A program made the translations under genes and the position numbers. A DNA stretch of 64,000 nt from Streptomyces flaveolus (GTDB lineage: Bacteria > Actinomycetota > Actinomycetes > Streptomycetales > Streptomycetaceae). Under the pieces are notes generated by a model that saw only the letters and a list, made by a program, of their open reading frames with translations, ran no database searches and was not told the DNA's origin. Where the stretch lies: contig NZ_BMRV01000004.1 in the NCBI RefSeq assembly GCF_014648815.1, positions 186,001-250,000 of the forward strand, in the 5' to 3' direction. Below are positions 9,531 through 18,426 of the stretch, in pieces (the first letter of the stretch is position 1; the number at the start of each line of letters is the position of its first letter).

Positions 9531-10512
9531 GGGTCACCTCCGTGGGCTCGCCCAGGGCGATGCGGGCCAGGTTGGTCAGGGAGCGGGAACCGGCGTCGAA
9601 GTAGTCGCTGTGGCCGCCGTCGCCGGCGTCGAAGACCCGGGCGCCGAAGGCCGGGGAGACCGGGTCGGTGCCGAAGCCGAGGGTCGTGCCGAACAGTCCG
9701 GCGCTGACGTGCGGGACATGCTCCACCCAGTCGTCGGCGCCCCGCGCCGCCCAGATCCGGGCGCTCGTGCGCAGGTCCGCGGCGGAGTCGGCGCCGGTGC
9801 CGGGGCTGCCGACCAGGGCGATGTCGGCGACGTCCAGGCCGGCGGCGGCACGGGCGCAGACGACCGAGCCGTAGGAGTGGCAGAGGAGGGCCACCCGGGC
9901 GTGGGGGCCGGTGACGCCGCGCAGGTCGTCGACCAGGCCGCGCAGCTTCGGTGCGGCTTCGTCGGCACGGCCGGTGGTGGCGACGGTGGTGCTGACGGTG
10001 CCGGGTGTCCGGTAGCCGAGCCAGGCCACGACCGCCGTGCGGGTGCCGTCCGGTGCCTGCGCGAGGAGCTGCCGGTGCAGGGCGAGGGCGGCGGCGCGGA
10101 ACCGGCCGTAGGTGTCGAGGCCGGTGTCGGAGCCGGGGACCAGGACGGCGACGCGGTCGGCGTGGGCCAGGTCGCCGAAGACCTCCGTGGCCAGCCCGGC
10201 GCCCCGGCCGTCGAAGGAGAGCAGATGCCGGGACGGTTCGGCCAGCGCGCGGTCCGCCGCCGCGCGGTGACGGTCGCCGTGGGCGTCGGCCATCCGGGCC
10301 GCCTCGGCCGCGTTGGCCCGGTGGGCGGCGTACGTGTCCGCCAGCGTGTCCGCCGTCGGGGCGGCGAGCACCGCGGGAGGCGGGGCGGGTATCCCGGGCC
10401 GCGCGGCGGCGGAGAGCGGGAACGCCACGGCACCGGCGACGAGTGCCGCCAGTGCGGCCCTGCGTGTTCTCCCCGCGCGCCTGCGCCGACGTACCGCCGT
10501 ACCGGGCCCCAT
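9523..10512 (-). CDS. Secreted alpha/beta hydrolase, DUF1023 family
   Basis: This 329-residue protein has a basic N-terminus (RRRRRAGRTRR) and a hydrophobic segment at about 17-37, which read as a signal peptide or anchor. The nucleophile elbow is CHSYGS near residue 213, and a late GGHSDYF supplies a candidate catalytic histidine. These are features of the actinobacterial DUF1023 alpha/beta-hydrolases, whose substrates are mostly unknown. It overlaps the acyltransferase gene by 8 bp and is probably co-expressed with it, hinting at a cell-surface acyl modification/removal pair. That link is inference. Confidence 0.82.
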   Translation of the reverse strand: MGPGTAVRRRRRAGRTRRAALAALVAGAVAFPLSAAARPGIPAPPPAVLAAPTADTLADTYAAHRANAAEAARMADAHGDRHRAAADRALAEPSRHLLSFDGRGAGLATEVFGDLAHADRVAVLVPGSDTGLDTYGRFRAAALALHRQLLAQAPDGTRTAVVAWLGYRTPGTVSTTVATTGRADEAAPKLRGLVDDLRGVTGPHARVALLCHSYGSVVCARAAAGLDVADIALVGSPGTGADSAADLRTSARIWAARGADDWVEHVPHVSAGLFGTTLGFGTDPVSPAFGARVFDAGDGGHSDYFDAGSRSLTNLARIALGEPTEVTRD

Positions 10513-10665
10513 GGCCGCTCCCCTCCCGCGCGCCCGCTCATCGGGCGCGTCCGGAAGGGAAGTTATGAGGCGGAGCGGGTAACCGGCGTCCCGCCGGAGA
10601 GCTCATCCCCGGCGTAGCTCTCAGGTATTACGGGGGTGACGGGGGTGGCGCCAGGGCGCATCGCG

Positions 10666-11547
10666 TCACCAGGCCAGCTGGGCGATCTCCTCCGCCACCA
10701 CCGCGCAGGCGTCCGCCGCCGGGTCGATCAGCGGGAAGTGGCCGACGTCCTCCAGCAGCGTCACGCCCACCATCTCACCGGCCCTCGCCGCCGCGTCGGC
10801 GTACGCCTCGGCGACCGCCTGCGGGACGTCCACGTCGGCGCGGCCCTGGACGACGGTGGTCGCGATGCCGGTGGGCAGCAGCAGGGCCGGGTCGGCGTAC
10901 GGCCGGCGCTCGGCGTAGTGCTCCTCACCGCCCACGAGTTGCCGCGCCGCTCCCCCGCACACGTTCAGCTTCCCGGCGACCTCGAAGTCGGCGATCGGTG
11001 CGAGGGCGACCACACCGCGCAGGGACGGCGGTCGGTCGAGGCGCCACGGCGCGTCGGCGGGCAGCACGTGCCGGGCCGCCGCCCACAGGGCGAGGTGGCC
11101 GCCCGCCGAGTGACCGGTGAGCACCGTGCGCCGCGCGTCGGCCCCCGGCAGGTGCTGCCCGGCCAGCGCGGGCAGGGCGTCCAGCGCGGCGGCCACGTCG
11201 TCGAAGGTGTCGGGCCAGCGCCCCGCGACCGCCTGGTCGCCCGCGCCGCCCCGCCGGTACTCCACGCTGGCCACGGCGAGGCCCCGGCCGGCCAGGAACC
11301 CGGCGAACGGGCTGACATGGCGCCGGTCGTACGGAGCCCGCCACGCGCCTCCGTGCAGGACGACCACGACGGGCGCGGGCCCCGGGCCGCCAGGGCCGCG
11401 CGGGACGTAGAAGTCGATCACCTGGTCGGGGTGGTCGCCGTACGGGGCGGTGCTGTCGGGGTCGACCGCAGGGTGCGAGAAGGCCGACTTCTCCTCCGCG
11501 GCGTTCCGCGCGGCAGCGGTGCCCGGTTCTGCGGCGGCGTCCGGCAT
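10666..11547 (-). CDS. Alpha/beta hydrolase, probable kynurenine formamidase
   Basis: This 293-residue hydrolase of the BD-FAE/arylformamidase type has the oxyanion motif HGGAW near 108 and the nucleophile elbow GHSAGGH near 160. A late D and H (VGHFPL) complete a plausible triad. The start is the ATG preceded by GAGAGG; a TTG two codons earlier is possible. It lies 172 bp downstream of kynU and kynA on the same strand. Those genes need an N-formylkynurenine hydrolase between them, and no KynB-type cyclase is visible, so this enzyme probably fills the step. It could instead be an unrelated esterase. Confidence 0.72.
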   Translation of the reverse strand: MPDAAAEPGTAAARNAAEEKSAFSHPAVDPDSTAPYGDHPDQVIDFYVPRGPGGPGPAPVVVVLHGGAWRAPYDRRHVSPFAGFLAGRGLAVASVEYRRGGAGDQAVAGRWPDTFDDVAAALDALPALAGQHLPGADARRTVLTGHSAGGHLALWAAARHVLPADAPWRLDRPPSLRGVVALAPIADFEVAGKLNVCGGAARQLVGGEEHYAERRPYADPALLLPTGIATTVVQGRADVDVPQAVAEAYADAAARAGEMVGVTLLEDVGHFPLIDPAADACAVVAEEIAQLAW

Positions 11548-11719
11548 GCTCAACCTCTCAGCGACGAAACGGTGTTGGCGGACCGGGGGAAGGGAGTCGG
11601 CCGTCGGCGGGACGCTATCAGGCCGGTGACGTGCGCGGACACGGGGATGTCACGCTGGGTGAGGGCGGCGCCCGGGCAGGCCCGGCCGTCCTGGCGACGC
11701 CCTCACGGCGGTCCGTTCC

Positions 11720-12934
11720 TCAGGCCACCGGTGACGGGCCCTCCGCCAGGACCTCGGCGAGCACGCGCGCCGCCCGCTCCACGTCCGCGAACCCGACGTA
11801 CAGCGGGGTGAAGCCGAAACGCAGCACGTCGGGGGCGCGGAAGTCCCCGACCACCCCGCGCTCGATCAGCCGCCGCATCACGTCGCCTGCGTCGTCACAG
11901 CGCAGCGCCACCTGGCTGCCCCGCTCGGCGTGCGCGGCCGGCGTCACGGACTCGACCCGGCCCTCGGGGACGTACTCCCCGACGCAGCGCAGGAAGAAGT
12001 CCGTCAGGGCGAGGGACTTGGCGCGCACCGCCTCGACGGACACCCCCTCCCACACGTCGAGGGACGCCTCCAGGGCGAGCATGGAGAGGATGTCCGGCGT
12101 GCCGACCCGGCCGCGCACCGCACCGGAGGCCGGGGCGTACCCGGGCCGCATGCCGAAGGGTTCGGCGTGCGAGTTCCAGCCGGGCAGCGGGGAGTCGAAG
12201 CGGTCCTGGAGGTCGTGGCGCACGTACAGGTAGGCGGGCGATCCGGGGCCGCCGTTGAGGTACTTGTAGGTGCAGCCGACCGCCAGGTCGACGCCGTGCT
12301 CGTCCAGCCCGACCGGCAGGGCGCCCGCGCTGTGGCACAGGTCCCAGACGGCGTACGCCCCGGCCTCGTGCACGGCGGCCGTGAGCCCGGGCAGGTCGTG
12401 CAGCCGGCCCGTGCGGTAGTCGACGTGGTTGAGGAGGACCGCGGCGGTGCGGTCGCCCAGCGCCGAGGGCACCTCGGCCGGGGCGACGGGCCGCAGCGTG
12501 CAGCCGGTCATCCGGGCCGCGGACTCGGCGACGTACCCGTCCGTGGGGAAAGTGGTGGCGTCGACGAGGATCTCGTCCCGGCCGGGACCGTCCTCCCCCG
12601 CCATCCGTACGGCCGCGACGACCGCCTTGAAGACGTTCACGCTCGTGGAGTCGCCCACCACGATCTGCCCGGCCGCCGCCCCGACCAGCGGGGCGATCCG
12701 GTCGCCGATCCGCTCGGGGGCGGTCCACCAGCCGCTCTCGTCCCAGGACCGGATGCGCAGCTCGCCCCACTGGCGCCGTACGACGTCCGCCACGCGGTCG
12801 GGGACGTGCGCGGGCAGGGCGCCCAGCGAGTTGCCGTCCAGGTACGTCACGTCGTCGAGGACGAACCGGTCGCGCACCGCGGCCAGCCCGTCGGCGGCGT
12901 CCAGCCGCTCCGCCTCGCTCATCAGCTCAGACAT
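11720..12934 (-). CDS. kynU: Kynureninase
   Basis: This PLP enzyme of about 404 residues cleaves kynurenine (or hydroxykynurenine) to anthranilate and alanine. The PLP lysine sits in CTYKYLNGGPG near residue 227, and a DLCHSAG stretch binds the cofactor pyridine. The start at 12934 overlaps the tryptophan dioxygenase stop by 8 bp. A second in-frame ATG at 12922 is possible; neither has a strong ribosome site, which suits translational coupling. With the dioxygenase and the downstream hydrolase it makes a tryptophan-to-anthranilate route. Confidence 0.93.
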   Translation of the reverse strand: MSELMSEAERLDAADGLAAVRDRFVLDDVTYLDGNSLGALPAHVPDRVADVVRRQWGELRIRSWDESGWWTAPERIGDRIAPLVGAAAGQIVVGDSTSVNVFKAVVAAVRMAGEDGPGRDEILVDATTFPTDGYVAESAARMTGCTLRPVAPAEVPSALGDRTAAVLLNHVDYRTGRLHDLPGLTAAVHEAGAYAVWDLCHSAGALPVGLDEHGVDLAVGCTYKYLNGGPGSPAYLYVRHDLQDRFDSPLPGWNSHAEPFGMRPGYAPASGAVRGRVGTPDILSMLALEASLDVWEGVSVEAVRAKSLALTDFFLRCVGEYVPEGRVESVTPAAHAERGSQVALRCDDAGDVMRRLIERGVVGDFRAPDVLRFGFTPLYVGFADVERAARVLAEVLAEGPSPVA

Positions 12935-13790
12935 AGGACCGCGCCGTCCACAGCTCGGGGAACACATTGCCCCGGGCGCGCTTCTCCAGCCAGGCCACCC
13001 CGGCGGAGCCGCCGGTGCCGGTCTTGGAGCCCATCGCGCGGCGGGTGGCGACCAGGTGGTCGTTGCGCCATCGCCACACCAGCTCGGCGACGTCGGTGAG
13101 CGCCTCGCCGAGGCGGGCCAGGTCGCCGTTCTGGTCGCCGGAGTAGACGGCGGTCCAGGCGGCCTCCACCTCGGGCGCCGCCTCGTACTTCCGGGTGACG
13201 TCCCGCTGGAGCACGGCGTCCGGGATGTCGTAGCCGCGCCGGGCGAGCAGCCGGACGACCTCGTCGTACAGGCTCGGCTCGTGCAGCGCCTTCTCCAGCT
13301 CGGCGTGGACGCGCGGGGCGCCGCGGTGCGGGACGAGCATGGACGCGGACTTGTCGCCGAGCAGGAACTCCAGGCGGCGGTACATCGCCGACTGGAAGCC
13401 GGAGCCCTCGCCGAGGGCGCTGCGGTAGGAGTTGAACTGGGCGGGCGTGAGACCCGCCAGCGGCGTCCAGGAGGCGTTCAGCGCCTCCAGCTCCCGCACC
13501 GAGCGCTTGAGCGCGTCGGTCGCCGGCTGGAGCCGGTCCTCGCGCAGGGCGCGGGCCGCGGTCTCCCACTCGTGGACGATGACGGTGAACCACAGCTCCA
13601 TCACCTGGGTGGTGACCAGGAAGACCATCTCTCCGGGATCGTCGGAGAGGGTGTGCTGCAGGTGGGTGAGGACGTCGGCCTTGACGTAGTCCTCGTAGGG
13701 GGTCGTGCCCGCGAAGTCGAGGTTCGGCGTGTCCGGCTCGCTGTCCTGCGAGGGCGCGTGCGCGGGCGTGGGCGTGGGATCAGAGGACAT
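12927..13790 (-). CDS. kynA: Tryptophan 2,3-dioxygenase
   Basis: This 287-residue haem dioxygenase opens the indole ring of tryptophan to N-formylkynurenine, the first step of kynurenine degradation. Typical motifs are YEDYVKADVLTHLQ near the N-terminus, FLVTTQVMELWFTVIVHE with the haem-pocket region, and SGFQSAMYRRLEFLLG. A late HLVATRRAMGSKTGTGGS loop closes the active site. The start is the ATG at 13788-13790; the open frame runs farther upstream but is not conserved-looking. It is the first gene of the kyn operon and is divergent from the membrane protein at 14032. Confidence 0.94.
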   Translation of the reverse strand: MSSDPTPTPAHAPSQDSEPDTPNLDFAGTTPYEDYVKADVLTHLQHTLSDDPGEMVFLVTTQVMELWFTVIVHEWETAARALREDRLQPATDALKRSVRELEALNASWTPLAGLTPAQFNSYRSALGEGSGFQSAMYRRLEFLLGDKSASMLVPHRGAPRVHAELEKALHEPSLYDEVVRLLARRGYDIPDAVLQRDVTRKYEAAPEVEAAWTAVYSGDQNGDLARLGEALTDVAELVWRWRNDHLVATRRAMGSKTGTGGSAGVAWLEKRARGNVFPELWTARSYV

Positions 13791-14031
13791 CGCTGTCTCC
13801 GTATCTACGTGCTGCCGGGTAGCGGTCCGCCCCTTCCTCTCCGGCAACAGGGCCCCGGTCCCCTCGGGCCCGGCACCGACCGGACCCACCTCGCATGATG
13901 CGCGGTGAATCGGAAGAGGGCAAGGTCGGGCGGAAGGGCCCGGGGCCGGGCGGCGGCGGACCAGGGGCGGCGTGGGGCGGCCCCTGCGGCGTGTGTCACG
14001 ATCTCCCCCGACCTGTGGGGGGTGTTGCGGT

Positions 14032-15051
14032 ATGGCGCAGGAGGTTGCGCTGCGGCCGGTGGTGGATCCGGCCCTCGATGACGCGGAGCGCGCGCTGCTG
14101 GAGGAGTCCGCCGACGGACTCTTCCCGGCCACCCTGCCGCTGCCCGAGGAGCCGGGGCTGGGCGGCCGTACCAAGGCGGACATCTGGGTGGCCCTGGGGG
14201 TGTCCGCGGTGTGTGCGCTGCTGCCGGTGACGATCCTGTGGGCGCTGATCGGCGTGTGGGCCGGCCTGGCCGTCGGGCTCGCGGCGCAGGCGGGGCTGAT
14301 CTGGGTCGGGGTCCAGTTCGGGTTCGAGGCGTTCGTCCTGACCCTTGTGGGCGTGCACCTGCTGGCCTGGCTGTTGATCGTCGTCCTCGGCTGCGGGACC
14401 GACGAGCGGCAGCGGGTGGCCCGGCTGCGCCACGGCCGCTACTACCTGGCCGAGGACTTCGGCGACGACTCCCTGCGCGAGCTGCTGGGCCACTCGCCGC
14501 TGCGCCGGATGGAGCGCGCCCAGGTGGCCGTGACGACGGTGCTCCGGTCGCAGGTCGACCGGGCCGGGCTGCTGGACGACATCGCCAACGACGTGACGCT
14601 GCCGGCCCAGCAGTACGAGATCGCCCAGCGCCTGGCCGAGCTGACCCGGCTGGCGCGGAAGGTGCGCACCGCCGCCGGGAACGCCTCCGGCTCGCGGGTG
14701 GAGGAGGTGCTGCGGACGCAGCGGCAGGCGCTGCGGCTGTCGTCGAGCGCGCTGGAGGAGCGGGTGGAGGCGCTGGAGCGGTACGCCGAGAACACCCGCG
14801 CGGCGGACGCGGCGTACCGCGAGTGGGAGGCCGTACGGGAGCTGGAGCAACTCGGCGAGGACATGCACGAGCTGGTGGTGAACACGGTGCGGGACGAGCT
14901 GGCCGTCGCCGAGATCGAGGGGCTCGCCGACCGGTCCCGGCTCCAGGACCTGCACCGGGTGCTGGACGAGGCGCGGGAGGCGGGGCTGCTGGCCACGCGG
15001 TCCGTCGACGAGCCGGCCGACCGCCGGTCCGGCGACAGCGGCCGGGCGTGA
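14032..15051 (+). CDS. Hypothetical membrane protein with coiled-coil C-terminus
   Basis: This 339-residue protein starts at the ATG reading MAQEVALRPVVD; the open frame begins 60 bp earlier without support. Two or three hydrophobic segments lie at about residues 50-125. A long, highly charged, probably helical cytoplasmic region follows, rich in E, R, A and L, including ELEQLGEDMHELVVNTVRDE. I recognise no catalytic motif. The next gene follows after 13 bp, so the two form an operon of unknown function between the kyn genes and the DUF3151/fba locus. Confidence 0.75.
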   Translation: MAQEVALRPVVDPALDDAERALLEESADGLFPATLPLPEEPGLGGRTKADIWVALGVSAVCALLPVTILWALIGVWAGLAVGLAAQAGLIWVGVQFGFEAFVLTLVGVHLLAWLLIVVLGCGTDERQRVARLRHGRYYLAEDFGDDSLRELLGHSPLRRMERAQVAVTTVLRSQVDRAGLLDDIANDVTLPAQQYEIAQRLAELTRLARKVRTAAGNASGSRVEEVLRTQRQALRLSSSALEERVEALERYAENTRAADAAYREWEAVRELEQLGEDMHELVVNTVRDELAVAEIEGLADRSRLQDLHRVLDEAREAGLLATRSVDEPADRRSGDSGRA

Positions 15052-15064
15052 GGGGGAGGACGAC

Positions 15065-16147
15065 ATGACGCAGACATCCCGGCCGAGAGGCGAGCGCCAC
15101 TCCGGCCGCGCCAGGAAGACCTTCGACCGGATTCCGGGCGGGTTCCACCCGGTCGGCTTCCTGGTGATCCTGCTGGAGGTGGTCCTGCTCGGCGCGGTGG
15201 GCCTGGCCCTGGCCGTCGACGGCCCGAGCGACGACGGGGCATCCGCGGACAAGGGCCCCCAGCGGGTCGCGGTCACCTACATCGCGACGGGCGACCACCC
15301 CTCGGTGAACCTCACCGTCGGGGAGGCGAACAGCCACGTGCCCTACGGGGTCGTCATCCTGCCGTACCGCAAGACCGTCACACTGGCAGCGGGCGCCGAC
15401 TTCTATCTGGACGTCAGGAGCCGCGAGGACCAGGAAGGGGGCACCCTCACGTGCACCGTGCTGGTCGACGGCAAGGTGGTCCAGCAGGCGCACAGCACAC
15501 CGGACTCCTCGTCCGCCACCTGCGCGGGCAGCACCGCGGACGCCCCGCAGCGGGGCATCCCCGTACCCACTCTCACCCCCGGCGCCTCCCCGCTGCCCGA
15601 GGAGCGGCGGCTCACCGGCACCGTCAAGGTGCCGGACTACCCGGGCGAGGGCTCGCCGGTCATCGGCACCGTCACGGACTCCTCCCTGGAGTACGCGGAG
15701 CTGGGCGGCACGTGGGACCGGAGCAAGCCGCTGGATCCGGTCTTCGACGGCTTCACCCGCAAGCAGGAGGGGCGCCAGCGCGCGCTCGTCAAGTCCACGC
15801 AGGTCGACGAGGACATCATGGCCGCGGCCGGCGGCACCGGGGAGCTGCGTGGCGTGGCGGACGCGGTGATGGACGAGCGGCGGCGCTACGAGTACCCCCG
15901 GGACCAGGCGATCCTGGTCGACGTCGCCTCGCAGCCGCTGAAGGTCGACGGACACGACGCCTGGCTGCTGGTCAGCGAGATCCACTTCCACAAGCGCGGG
16001 GTGCCGTCCACGATGGACCTGAACGCGGTCCTCGTGGTCGACACCGGGCGGGTCCGCCCGTCGGTGCTGTGGGTCGTGCTGCCGGAGACGAACAAGAAGC
16101 TCTGGCCGGACCTCAACACTCTGGTGACCTCCGTCCGGGTCCGCTGA
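15065..16147 (+). CDS. Hypothetical single-pass membrane protein with large extracytoplasmic domain
   Basis: This 360-residue protein has a basic cytoplasmic head, one hydrophobic segment at about 30-50 (VGFLVILLEVVLLGAVGLAL) and roughly 300 residues outside the membrane. The outside part has two cysteines and alternates beta-like stretches. No enzyme motif is visible. It follows the membrane/coiled-coil gene by 13 bp, with a GGGGGAGGACGAC ribosome site, and is followed by a strong terminator, so the two genes make a complete transcription unit. Confidence 0.75.
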   Translation: MTQTSRPRGERHSGRARKTFDRIPGGFHPVGFLVILLEVVLLGAVGLALAVDGPSDDGASADKGPQRVAVTYIATGDHPSVNLTVGEANSHVPYGVVILPYRKTVTLAAGADFYLDVRSREDQEGGTLTCTVLVDGKVVQQAHSTPDSSSATCAGSTADAPQRGIPVPTLTPGASPLPEERRLTGTVKVPDYPGEGSPVIGTVTDSSLEYAELGGTWDRSKPLDPVFDGFTRKQEGRQRALVKSTQVDEDIMAAAGGTGELRGVADAVMDERRRYEYPRDQAILVDVASQPLKVDGHDAWLLVSEIHFHKRGVPSTMDLNAVLVVDTGRVRPSVLWVVLPETNKKLWPDLNTLVTSVRVR

Positions 16148-16160
16148 CCTGCACCGTTAT

Positions 16161-16200
16161 GGGACGGGCCCGGGCGCGCGACGCGTCCCGGGCCCGTCCC
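16161..16200. terminator. Hairpin terminator of the 14032-16147 operon
   Basis: GGGACGGGCCCGGG at 16161-16174 pairs perfectly with CCCGGGCCCGTCCC at 16187-16200, starting 13 bp after the stop codon. Confidence 0.85.
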
Positions 16201-16231
16201 GTACTCCGCGCCGGATGGCAGACTGGAACCC

Positions 16232-16645
16232 ATGGCAACTCACGAGAACCTGCTCGGCGGACCGGAGCCGACCCACCTCCCCGACGACCCCGGACCGCGT
16301 GACCTCCTCGCGAACGGCACCGACCCGTCGGAGGTCGCCGCCCAGTTCCCCGCGTCGTCCCTGGCCTGGGCGCAGCTCGCGGACGACGCCTTCCGGGCCG
16401 GCCGGACGGTCGAGTCGTACGCGTACGCGCGCACCGGCTACCACCGCGGCCTGGACTCCCTGCGCCGCAACGGCTGGCGCGGCCACGGCCCGGTGCCGTG
16501 GGAGCACGAGCCGAACCGCGGCTTCCTGCGCTCCCTGCACGCCCTCGCCCGCGCGGCGCAGGTGATCGGGGAGACCGAGGAGTACGAGCGCTGCTCGCAG
16601 TTCCTGAAGGACAGCTCGCCGACGGCGGCGCAGACTCTGTCCTGA
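16232..16645 (+). CDS. DUF3151 family protein
   Basis: This 137-residue soluble protein has the actinobacterial DUF3151 look: an early NLLGGPEPT motif, ALA-rich helices, the YAYARTGYHRGLDSLRRNGW core and VPWEHEPNRGFLRSLHALARAA. These proteins commonly sit next to the class II aldolase gene, as here, where the convergent fbaA gene ends 70 bp away across a shared terminator. The function is unknown. Confidence 0.85.
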   Translation: MATHENLLGGPEPTHLPDDPGPRDLLANGTDPSEVAAQFPASSLAWAQLADDAFRAGRTVESYAYARTGYHRGLDSLRRNGWRGHGPVPWEHEPNRGFLRSLHALARAAQVIGETEEYERCSQFLKDSSPTAAQTLS

Positions 16646-16662
16646 CGCTTTCCCGAGCGTGC

Positions 16663-16706
16663 GCACGACGGGCCCGGCACCTCGCGAGGTGCCGGGCCCG
16701 TCGTGC
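16663..16706. terminator. Bidirectional terminator between DUF3151 gene and fbaA
   Basis: A perfect 44-base palindrome (two 22-bp arms, turning at CTCGCGAG) lies between convergent genes. It should stop transcription from both sides. Confidence 0.92.
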
Positions 16707-16715
16707 GGAGCGGGA

Positions 16716-17747
16716 CTACTTGATCTTCTGGCCGGCGGACCGCAGGTGGCCGCAGGCCTCGACGACGCGCGCGGCCATGCCGGCCTCGGCCAGCTTGCCC
16801 CAGGTGCGCGGGTCGTAGGTCTTCTTGTTGCCGACCTCGCCGTCGACCTTCAGGACGCCGTCGTAGTTGCGGAACATGTGGTCGGCGACCGGACGCGTGA
16901 AGGCGTACTGGGTGTCCGTGTCGATGTTCATCTTGACCACGCCGTTCTCCAGCGCGGTCGCGATCTCCTGCTCGGAGGAGCCGGAGCCGCCGTGGAAGAC
17001 GAAGTTGAACGGCTTGCTGCCGGCGGGCTGGCCGTACTTGGCGGCGACGCCCTCGTTCAGCTCCTTCAGCAGCTCGGGACGGAGCACCACGTTGCCCGGC
17101 TTGTACACGCCGTGCACGTTGCCGAAGGACGCGGCGAGCAGGTAGCGGCCCTTCTCGCCGAGACCGAGGGCCTCGACGGTGCGGATCGCGTCGTCGACCG
17201 TGGTGTAGAGGGAGTCGTTGATCTCGTGGGAGACGCCGTCCTCCTCGCCGCCGGTCGGGGTGATCTCGACCTCGAGGATGATCTTCGCGGCGCGGGCGCG
17301 CTCCAGCAGCTCGGTGGCGATGGAGAGGTTGTCGGCCAGGGTCTCGGCCGAGCCGTCCCACATGTGCGACTGGAACAGCGGGTTGCGGCCGGCCTTGACG
17401 CGCTCCTCGGACACGGCGAGCAGCGGACGCACGTACGCGTCCAGCTTGTCCTTCGGGCAGTGGTCCGTGTGCAGCGCGACGGTGACGTCGTACTTCTCGG
17501 CGACGATGTGCGCGAACTCGGCGAGGGCGACGGCGCCGGTCACCATGTCCTTGTTGTGCTGGCCGCCCAGGAACTCGGCACCGCCGGTGGAGATCTGGAC
17601 GATGCCGTCGCTCTCCGCCTCCGCGAAACCGCGCAGGGCCGCGTGCAGCGTCTGGGAAGAGGTCACGTTGATGGCCGGGTAGGCGAACTTTCCTGCCTTC
17701 GCCCGGTCCAGCATCTCGTTGTAGACCTCGGGAGTTGCGATGGGCAT
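16716..17747 (-). CDS. fbaA: Class II fructose-1,6-bisphosphate aldolase
   Basis: This 343-residue zinc aldolase of glycolysis/gluconeogenesis interconverts fructose-1,6-bisphosphate with glyceraldehyde-3-phosphate and dihydroxyacetone phosphate. The zinc-binding HTDHCPKDK lies near residue 100. The second metal/phosphate motifs are seen in SFGNVHGVYKPGNV and VFHGGSGSS, and the family EITPTGGEEDGV loop near 185 is present. The ATG start is preceded by CAAGGAGCGGAC. The gene is in the same direction as pyrE, 120 bp downstream of it, and ends at a strong terminator. Confidence 0.97.
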   Translation of the reverse strand: MPIATPEVYNEMLDRAKAGKFAYPAINVTSSQTLHAALRGFAEAESDGIVQISTGGAEFLGGQHNKDMVTGAVALAEFAHIVAEKYDVTVALHTDHCPKDKLDAYVRPLLAVSEERVKAGRNPLFQSHMWDGSAETLADNLSIATELLERARAAKIILEVEITPTGGEEDGVSHEINDSLYTTVDDAIRTVEALGLGEKGRYLLAASFGNVHGVYKPGNVVLRPELLKELNEGVAAKYGQPAGSKPFNFVFHGGSGSSEQEIATALENGVVKMNIDTDTQYAFTRPVADHMFRNYDGVLKVDGEVGNKKTYDPRTWGKLAEAGMAARVVEACGHLRSAGQKIK

Positions 17748-17867
17748 GTCCGCTCCTTGTATGTGCGGGTGGGCGTGCTACGTGCTTACGGCCCTGACCT
17801 AGACCTTGGGGGCGACGTCATCGTCGGCCCCATCTTTCCAGACGGGGCGGGATACTCCGAGTGGACC

Positions 17868-18416
17868 TCAGTCGAGGCCCAGCTCGTCCTTGGAGTAGGC
17901 GTACCGGTACGGCACCCCCGCGCCCTCCTGGATCTTCTCGGCGGCGCCCGTCGCCCGGTCGACGATCGTCGCCACGGCCACGACCTCGGCGCCGGACTCG
18001 CGCACGGCCTCGACGGCGGTGAGCGGGGAGCCGCCGGTGGTGGAGGTGTCCTCGACGACGAGGACGCGGCGGCCCTTGATGTCCGGGCCCTCGACGCGGC
18101 GCTGCAGCCCGTGCGCCTTGGCGGCCTTGCGGACGACGAACGCGTCCAGGCGCTTGCCGCGCGCGGCGGCGGCGTGCAGCATGCTCGCGGCGACCGGGTC
18201 GGCGCCCATGGTCAGCCCGCCGACCGCGTCGAACTCCAGGTCGTCGGTCAGGTCCAGCAGCACCTGCCCGACCAGCGGCGCGGCCTCGCCGTCCAGGGTG
18301 ATGCGGCGCAGGTCGACGTAGTAGTCGGCCTCCAGCCCCGAGGAGAGGGTCACCTTGCCGTGCACCACGGCCTTGTCCTTGATCTGCTGCAGCAGCGCCG
18401 CGCGTACGTCCGTCAT
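17868..18416 (-). CDS. pyrE: Orotate phosphoribosyltransferase
   Basis: This 182-residue enzyme transfers PRPP ribose-phosphate to orotate, the fifth step of pyrimidine synthesis. The PRPP-binding motif VLVVEDTSTTGGSPL lies near residue 120, and the catalytic-loop lysines are in VVRKAAKAHG near 93. A GTG two codons upstream (18422) is an alternative start. The following gene, fbaA, is co-oriented. The neighbour upstream is an aldose-epimerase-like gene 10 bp away. Confidence 0.95.
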   Translation of the reverse strand: MTDVRAALLQQIKDKAVVHGKVTLSSGLEADYYVDLRRITLDGEAAPLVGQVLLDLTDDLEFDAVGGLTMGADPVAASMLHAAAARGKRLDAFVVRKAAKAHGLQRRVEGPDIKGRRVLVVEDTSTTGGSPLTAVEAVRESGAEVVAVATIVDRATGAAEKIQEGAGVPYRYAYSKDELGLD

Positions 18417-18426
18417 GCGCACCAGC

